Assembly (NCBI GenBank): GCA_023457135.1
Contig: JAEWMO010000111.1
Span: 1 to 8,710, forward strand
Direction: 5' to 3'
Length of the DNA: 8,710 nt
Source: Methanobacteriota archaeon
GTDB taxonomy: Archaea; Halobacteriota; Methanomicrobia; Methanomicrobiales; Methanoculleaceae
The notes under the pieces were generated by a model. It was given only the letters and a program-made list of their open reading frames with translations. It had not been told where the DNA came from and did no database searches. Within the stretch, counting starts at the first letter, position 1. Each line of letters begins with the position of its first letter. A program made the position numbers and the translations under genes. Shown piece after piece: positions 5,997-8,710 of the stretch.

Positions 5997-6674
5997 ATGG
6001 ATCTTCTGTCAATCCTCATCGACTGGTTCCCGTATATCCTTTCAGGGGTTGCCTCTACCCTTGGCCTTGTTCTCATCGCCCTTGGCATCGGGATCCTCAT
6101 CGGTCTCCCTATGGCGCTCGGCCAGGTGTACGGGTCCCGTCCGATGCGCTGGATCATCGGGATCTACGTCTGGTTCTTCCGGGGTCTTCCTATCCTCGTC
6201 CTGCTCTTCCTCTTCTGGTTCGGCATATTCCCGGCGATCGGGCTCGGCGACCTCTCGGCGTTCGTCGTCGGGGCGGTCGTGCTGGGCCTCAGGGGGGCGG
6301 CATACCAGTCCCAGATCTTTCGGGGTGCCATCCAGTCGGTCGGGGAAGGACAGATGATCGCGGCGCGGTCGCTCGGGATGAGCAGGTTCACCGCCATCCG
6401 CTCCGTCGTCCTCCCCCAGGCGGTACGCATCGCCCTTCCGGGATGGTCGAACGAATACCCCAATATCCTGACGGATTCGGCGGTCTGCTACGCGATCGGG
6501 GTCGCGGAACTGCTCACCATCACCTCGCGGATGGTCACCCAGACTCACATCACGATGCCGATCTACCTTGCCGCAGCGGGGATCTTCATCATCCTGAACT
6601 ATGGGGGCCTCAAGGTCCTGCACGGACTCGAGAAGAGAGTGGCGGTTCCCGGATTCGGGGCCGGAACGGTGTAG
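5997..6674 (+). CDS. polar amino acid ABC importer, permease subunit 1 (HisM/GlnP type)
   Basis: This 225-residue inner-membrane protein has about five helices and belongs to the HisM/GlnP permease family of type I importers. The EAA coupling loop that contacts the ATPase is clear at about 116-150, with GEGQMIAARSLGMSR followed by VVLPQAVRIALPG. Residues FFRGLPILVLLF (60-71) match the family's conserved R-G-T/L-P-x-L helix. A weak AGGA lies 8 nt before the ATG. The ATPase gene begins 3 bp after the stop and a second, different permease follows it, so the two permeases should form a heterodimer. The substrate is unknown; the family carries glutamine, glutamate, arginine, histidine, cystine and related compounds. 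No substrate-binding protein gene lies in the window. Confidence 0.92.
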   Translation: MDLLSILIDWFPYILSGVASTLGLVLIALGIGILIGLPMALGQVYGSRPMRWIIGIYVWFFRGLPILVLLFLFWFGIFPAIGLGDLSAFVVGAVVLGLRGAAYQSQIFRGAIQSVGEGQMIAARSLGMSRFTAIRSVVLPQAVRIALPGWSNEYPNILTDSAVCYAIGVAELLTITSRMVTQTHITMPIYLAAAGIFIILNYGGLKVLHGLEKRVAVPGFGAGTV

Positions 6675-6677
6675 AGC

Positions 6678-7433
6678 ATGGACAACAACGACATCGTACT
6701 GAAAGTAGAGGACATCCACAAGTCTTTCGGGGATAAGGAGGTCTTGCGGGGGGTCTCGTTTGATGTCCACAGAGGCGAGACGATGGTCTTCATCGGCCCT
6801 TCGGGGACGGGGAAGAGCACGCTTCTGCGGTGCATCAACCAGCTGACGCTGCCCGATCGCGGGAGAGTCTGGCTCGACGGGGAGGAGGTCACGAACTCGG
6901 GAGCCCGGATAAACTACTTCCGGCAGAAGATCGGGATGGTCTTCCAGAACTTCTTCCTCTTCGACCACCTCACCGCGGTCAAAAACGTCGAACTGGCGCT
7001 CTTGAAGGTCAAGGGCATGGGAAGAGCCGAGGCGCGCGAGAAAGCGCTCACCGAACTCCGGCAGGTGGGGATGGAGGACTGGGCCGACCACTACCCGGCG
7101 GAGCTCTCCGGCGGCCAGGCGCAGCGGGTCTCCATCGCCCGGGCGCTTGCCATGGACCCGGACGTCATCCTCTTCGATGAACCGACATCCGCGCTCGACC
7201 CGGAACTGACCCGCGAGGTGCTCGAGGTCATGAAGCGGCTGGCCCGGGAGGGGATGACGATGCTCGTCGTCACCCACGAGATGGGGTTTGCCTGCTCCGT
7301 TGCAAACGAGGTCCTCTTCATGGAGAACGGCGTGATAGCCGAGCAGGGGTCTCCGGACCAGCTCCTGAACGACCCGCGGTTCACCCGGATGAAGGATTTC
7401 ATCGGCCGGTTCGATACCCGCATGCAGGACTGA
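6678..7433 (+). CDS. glnQ: polar amino acid ABC importer, ATP-binding subunit (GlnQ/HisP type)
   Basis: This 251-residue cytoplasmic ATPase powers the importer formed with the flanking permeases. All motifs are intact: Walker A GPSGTGKS at 40-47, Q-loop Gln90 in MVFQNFFLF, signature LSGGQ at 143-147, Walker B VILFDE at 163-168 with catalytic Glu168, D-loop SALD at 171-174, and switch His200 in VVTHEMGFA. The VVTHEMGFA segment and the NQL...LDGEEV region are typical of the polar amino acid uptake (PAAT) ATPases. The start follows the permease stop by 3 bp without a clear Shine-Dalgarno sequence, which suggests translational coupling. The symbol denotes the family; the actual amino acid is not known. 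Confidence 0.94.
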   Translation: MDNNDIVLKVEDIHKSFGDKEVLRGVSFDVHRGETMVFIGPSGTGKSTLLRCINQLTLPDRGRVWLDGEEVTNSGARINYFRQKIGMVFQNFFLFDHLTAVKNVELALLKVKGMGRAEAREKALTELRQVGMEDWADHYPAELSGGQAQRVSIARALAMDPDVILFDEPTSALDPELTREVLEVMKRLAREGMTMLVVTHEMGFACSVANEVLFMENGVIAEQGSPDQLLNDPRFTRMKDFIGRFDTRMQD

Positions 7434-7442
7434 GGCAGGGCG

Positions 7443-8129
7443 ATGGATCAGGCAACCTTCATCTTCGATATCCTCCTCCCGGCGCTGATGGAAGGGCTGG
7501 TCGTAACCCTGCAGCTGATCGCCTGCTCCGCCCCGTTCGGCCTCGCGCTCGGGATCGCCGTCGCGACGGGGAGGCAGTACGGGGGGAGCATCATCTCCTG
7601 GCTCTGCAAGACGTTCGTCTTCCTGATCAAGGGCACGCCCCTCCTCCTGCTCCTCTTCATCCTCTACTTCGGGCTCCCGGCGGTCGGGATCACCTTCACG
7701 GCCTTCACCGCATCGGTAATTGGCTTTATCCTCTGCAACGGAGCGTATAACGCCGAATACATCCGGGGAGCCCTCATATCCATCAAGGACGGCCAGATGG
7801 TCGCCGCCCAGGCGCTGGGGATGACCCGGGCGCAGGCGATCAGGAGCGTCATCCTCCCGCAGGCCCTTCGCCGGGCGATCCCGGGGCTCTCAAACGAGTT
7901 CATCTACCTGATAAAGTACTCGTCGCTTGCCTACATGCTCACGGTGATCGAGCTCTCCGGGGCGGGAAAAGTGGTGGCGACAAAGTACTTCCTCTATACG
8001 GAGTCGTTTGCGGTCGTCGGCATCGTCTATCTGGTGCTGGTGACGATCACGACCGTGGCGGTCCATATCCTTGAGAAGCGGCTCGCGATCCCCGGAACGG
8101 TCCGGGCGACCGCCGCGGCTCAACTATAA
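7443..8129 (+). CDS. polar amino acid ABC importer, permease subunit 2 (HisQ/GlnP type)
   Basis: This 228-residue membrane protein has about five helices and pairs with the permease at 5997-6674. The family motif LIKGTPLLLLLF lies at 61-72, and the EAA loop spans about 115-150 with KDGQMVAAQALGMTR and VILPQALRRAIPG. It differs enough from the first permease to be a paralogue rather than a recent duplicate. Residues around 100-110 (NAEYIRGAL) fit the conserved segment before the EAA loop. The start lies 9 bp after the ATPase stop, with a GAGGCAGGG purine-rich stretch that could act as ribosome-binding site. A six-T run follows the stop, closing the operon. Confidence 0.92.
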   Translation: MDQATFIFDILLPALMEGLVVTLQLIACSAPFGLALGIAVATGRQYGGSIISWLCKTFVFLIKGTPLLLLLFILYFGLPAVGITFTAFTASVIGFILCNGAYNAEYIRGALISIKDGQMVAAQALGMTRAQAIRSVILPQALRRAIPGLSNEFIYLIKYSSLAYMLTVIELSGAGKVVATKYFLYTESFAVVGIVYLVLVTITTVAVHILEKRLAIPGTVRATAAAQL

Positions 8130-8131
8130 AG

Positions 8132-8137
8132 TTTTTT
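8132..8137 (+). terminator. T-run terminator of the importer operon
   Basis: Six consecutive T residues start 2 nt after the last permease stop codon. Archaeal RNA polymerase commonly terminates at such runs without a hairpin. The inverted repeat at 8141-8227 just beyond may protect the 3' end or belong to something else. Confidence 0.5.
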
Positions 8138-8140
8138 GCA

Positions 8141-8227
8141 GGAACTCTCTTTCGCGCCTTCGCGTGAGGCTATAGCACACTGGTGAAACCTCACGCAAAG
8201 CAACGATGGATGGCTCAGGAGAGTTCC
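8141..8227. repeat. nested inverted repeat, possible structured RNA or dispersed element
   Basis: The outer arms GGAACTCTCT (8141-8150) and GGAGAGTTCC (8218-8227) pair over nine Watson-Crick pairs plus one possible G-U. Within them the perfect 8-bp arms GCGTGAGG (8162-8169) and CCTCACGC (8189-8196) enclose a 19-nt loop. The 87-bp unit sits between two convergent genes and is bounded by T-runs on opposite strands. It holds no T-arm GTTCRA motif, so it is not a tRNA. It could be a small RNA, a repetitive intergenic element or part of a bidirectional terminator. Confidence 0.5.
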
Positions 8228-8243
8228 GGGTGGGATCGTCCCG

Positions 8244-8248
8244 AAAAA
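8244..8248 (-). terminator. T-run terminator of the EamA-family gene
   Basis: Five A residues on the plus strand give a TTTTT run on the minus strand about 32 nt after the transporter stop codon. CCCG (8240-8243) and CGGG (8227-8230) next to it could form a short hairpin, but for minus-strand transcription that hairpin would follow the T-run. A simple T-run terminator is the likely reading. Confidence 0.35.
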
Positions 8249-8279
8249 CAGTTAGGGCCGCGCCACTCCTCTCTCCACC

Positions 8280-8710
8280 TTACCGCCTGTGCGCATGCCG
8301 GTGGTGGATATCGGGCTGGTGCGGGTGCTCGTGAACGATCTCCGCGTGCGCATGCAGGTGGGAATGCTCGCCGGTCCCGTTGACCGGAGGGTCGCCGGCA
8401 GCGTGGGTATGGTCGTGATGGAGATCGTCGTGGCGGTGGCGGTGCTCGTGGACGGTAGCCTCATGCCGGTGGGGGTGCGAATGCTCCTCGGTGACGAGCA
8501 GCCACGCCCCGATGGCCATGATGGGCAGCGCGATGAAGAACGCCCCTGCCGGGAGCTCGGCAAAGAGGAAGAGCGAGAAGAGGACGCCGAAGAACGGGGA
8601 GACGGCGAGAAGCGAGCCTGCCCGGGCGGCGCCGATGCCCCGGAGGGCAAGGAGGAAGAGGATGCTTGTCAGGCCCCCGTAGCAGAGGAACCCGACCGCC
8701 ATCCCGGCGG
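8280..8710 (-). CDS. EamA/DMT-family permease with histidine-rich tail, C-terminal part only
   Basis: The open frame runs off the right edge, so the N-terminal part is missing; the Met at 8700-8702 is probably internal. The visible part contains the end of an EamA repeat: helices at about residues 1-20, 27-48 and 53-70 counted from that Met, with the typical ALRGIGAARAGSLLAVSPFF segment and an acidic residue in FAELPAG (47-53). Residues 71-140 form a hydrophilic tail with 23 histidines in two similar modules (73-100 and 112-139). Drug/metabolite transporters move small molecules across the membrane. A His-rich tail suggests binding or sensing of a metal such as Ni, Co or Zn; some DMT proteins carry similar tails. 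The substrate is not known. Confidence 0.85.
   Translation of the reverse strand, partial: AGMAVGFLCYGGLTSILFLLALRGIGAARAGSLLAVSPFFGVLFSLFLFAELPAGAFFIALPIMAIGAWLLVTEEHSHPHRHEATVHEHRHRHDDLHHDHTHAAGDPPVNGTGEHSHLHAHAEIVHEHPHQPDIHHRHAHRR
8283..8486 (-). repeat. duplicated histidine-rich coding module in the DMT transporter tail
   Basis: Two tandem modules, 8403-8486 and 8286-8369, encode similar 28-residue segments that both start EHSH and share VHEH, a DDL/PDI-like turn and an HH-x-H-x-H ending. They are joined by an 11-residue Gly/Pro-containing linker. Twelve histidines fall in the first module and eleven in the second. Confidence 0.7.

Noticed and set aside
6042..7277. Minus-strand open frame of 411 codons across permease 1 and the ATPase
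   Set aside because: It spans the junction of two clear plus-strand genes and its composition is shadow-like.
8141..8227. tRNA of about 87 nt
   Set aside because: The length is right for tRNA-Ser or tRNA-Leu, but there is no T-arm motif, no anticodon arm of the right size and the outer stem has 10 pairs instead of 7.
1..8710. CRISPR array, insertion sequence, prophage or defence island
   Set aside because: No regularly spaced direct repeats, transposase, integrase, nuclease or known defence domain is visible in any gene.

Overview
The window looks like chromosomal DNA from a GC-rich methanogenic archaeon of the order Methanomicrobiales, most likely Methanoculleus or a close relative. The clues are about 60% or higher GC, short AT-rich TATA-like boxes before several genes, a DUF5714 protein, an archaeal DhnA/FbaB-type class I aldolase, and T-run terminators. 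No similarity search was possible, so the genus is an inference. I see no rRNA, tRNA, CRISPR array, transposase or phage gene. Apart from two genes cut by or touching the window edges, every gene looks intact.

Layout from left to right: (1) a two-helix small membrane protein (1-192, +) that overlaps tail-to-tail with a cysteine-rich DUF5714 protein (177-890, -); (2) an MsbA-type ABC exporter half-transporter (937-2781, -) just upstream of the DUF5714 gene and probably co-oriented with it in one unit; (3) a divergent intergenic region with a TATA-like box, then an internally duplicated DUF5518-like membrane protein (2917-3711, +); (4) a tightly coupled aldolase-phosphofructokinase operon on the minus strand (5683 down to 3724); (5) a 313-bp divergent intergenic region rich in small inverted repeats; (6) a three-gene polar amino acid ABC importer operon, permease-ATPase-permease (5997-8129, +), with no substrate-binding protein beside it; (7) a convergent intergenic region with T-runs on both strands and a nested inverted repeat; (8) the C-terminal part of an EamA/DMT-family permease with a histidine-rich tail (8280-8710, -), cut by the window end.

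The most informative unit is the aldolase-PFK pair. The PFK has Asp104 and Lys124 at the two positions that separate pyrophosphate-dependent from ATP-dependent PFK-A enzymes, so it probably uses PPi and runs reversibly. With the class I fructose-bisphosphate aldolase it would convert fructose 6-phosphate to triose phosphates and back. This differs from the ADP-dependent PFK known from several other methanogens.

I found no clearly new multi-gene defence or mobile system. The best leads for undescribed biology are the PPi-PFK/aldolase module, the hairpin-rich leader and 14-codon upstream ORF before the amino acid importer, the 87-nt nested inverted repeat at 8141-8227, and the 17-cysteine DUF5714 protein beside an exporter.
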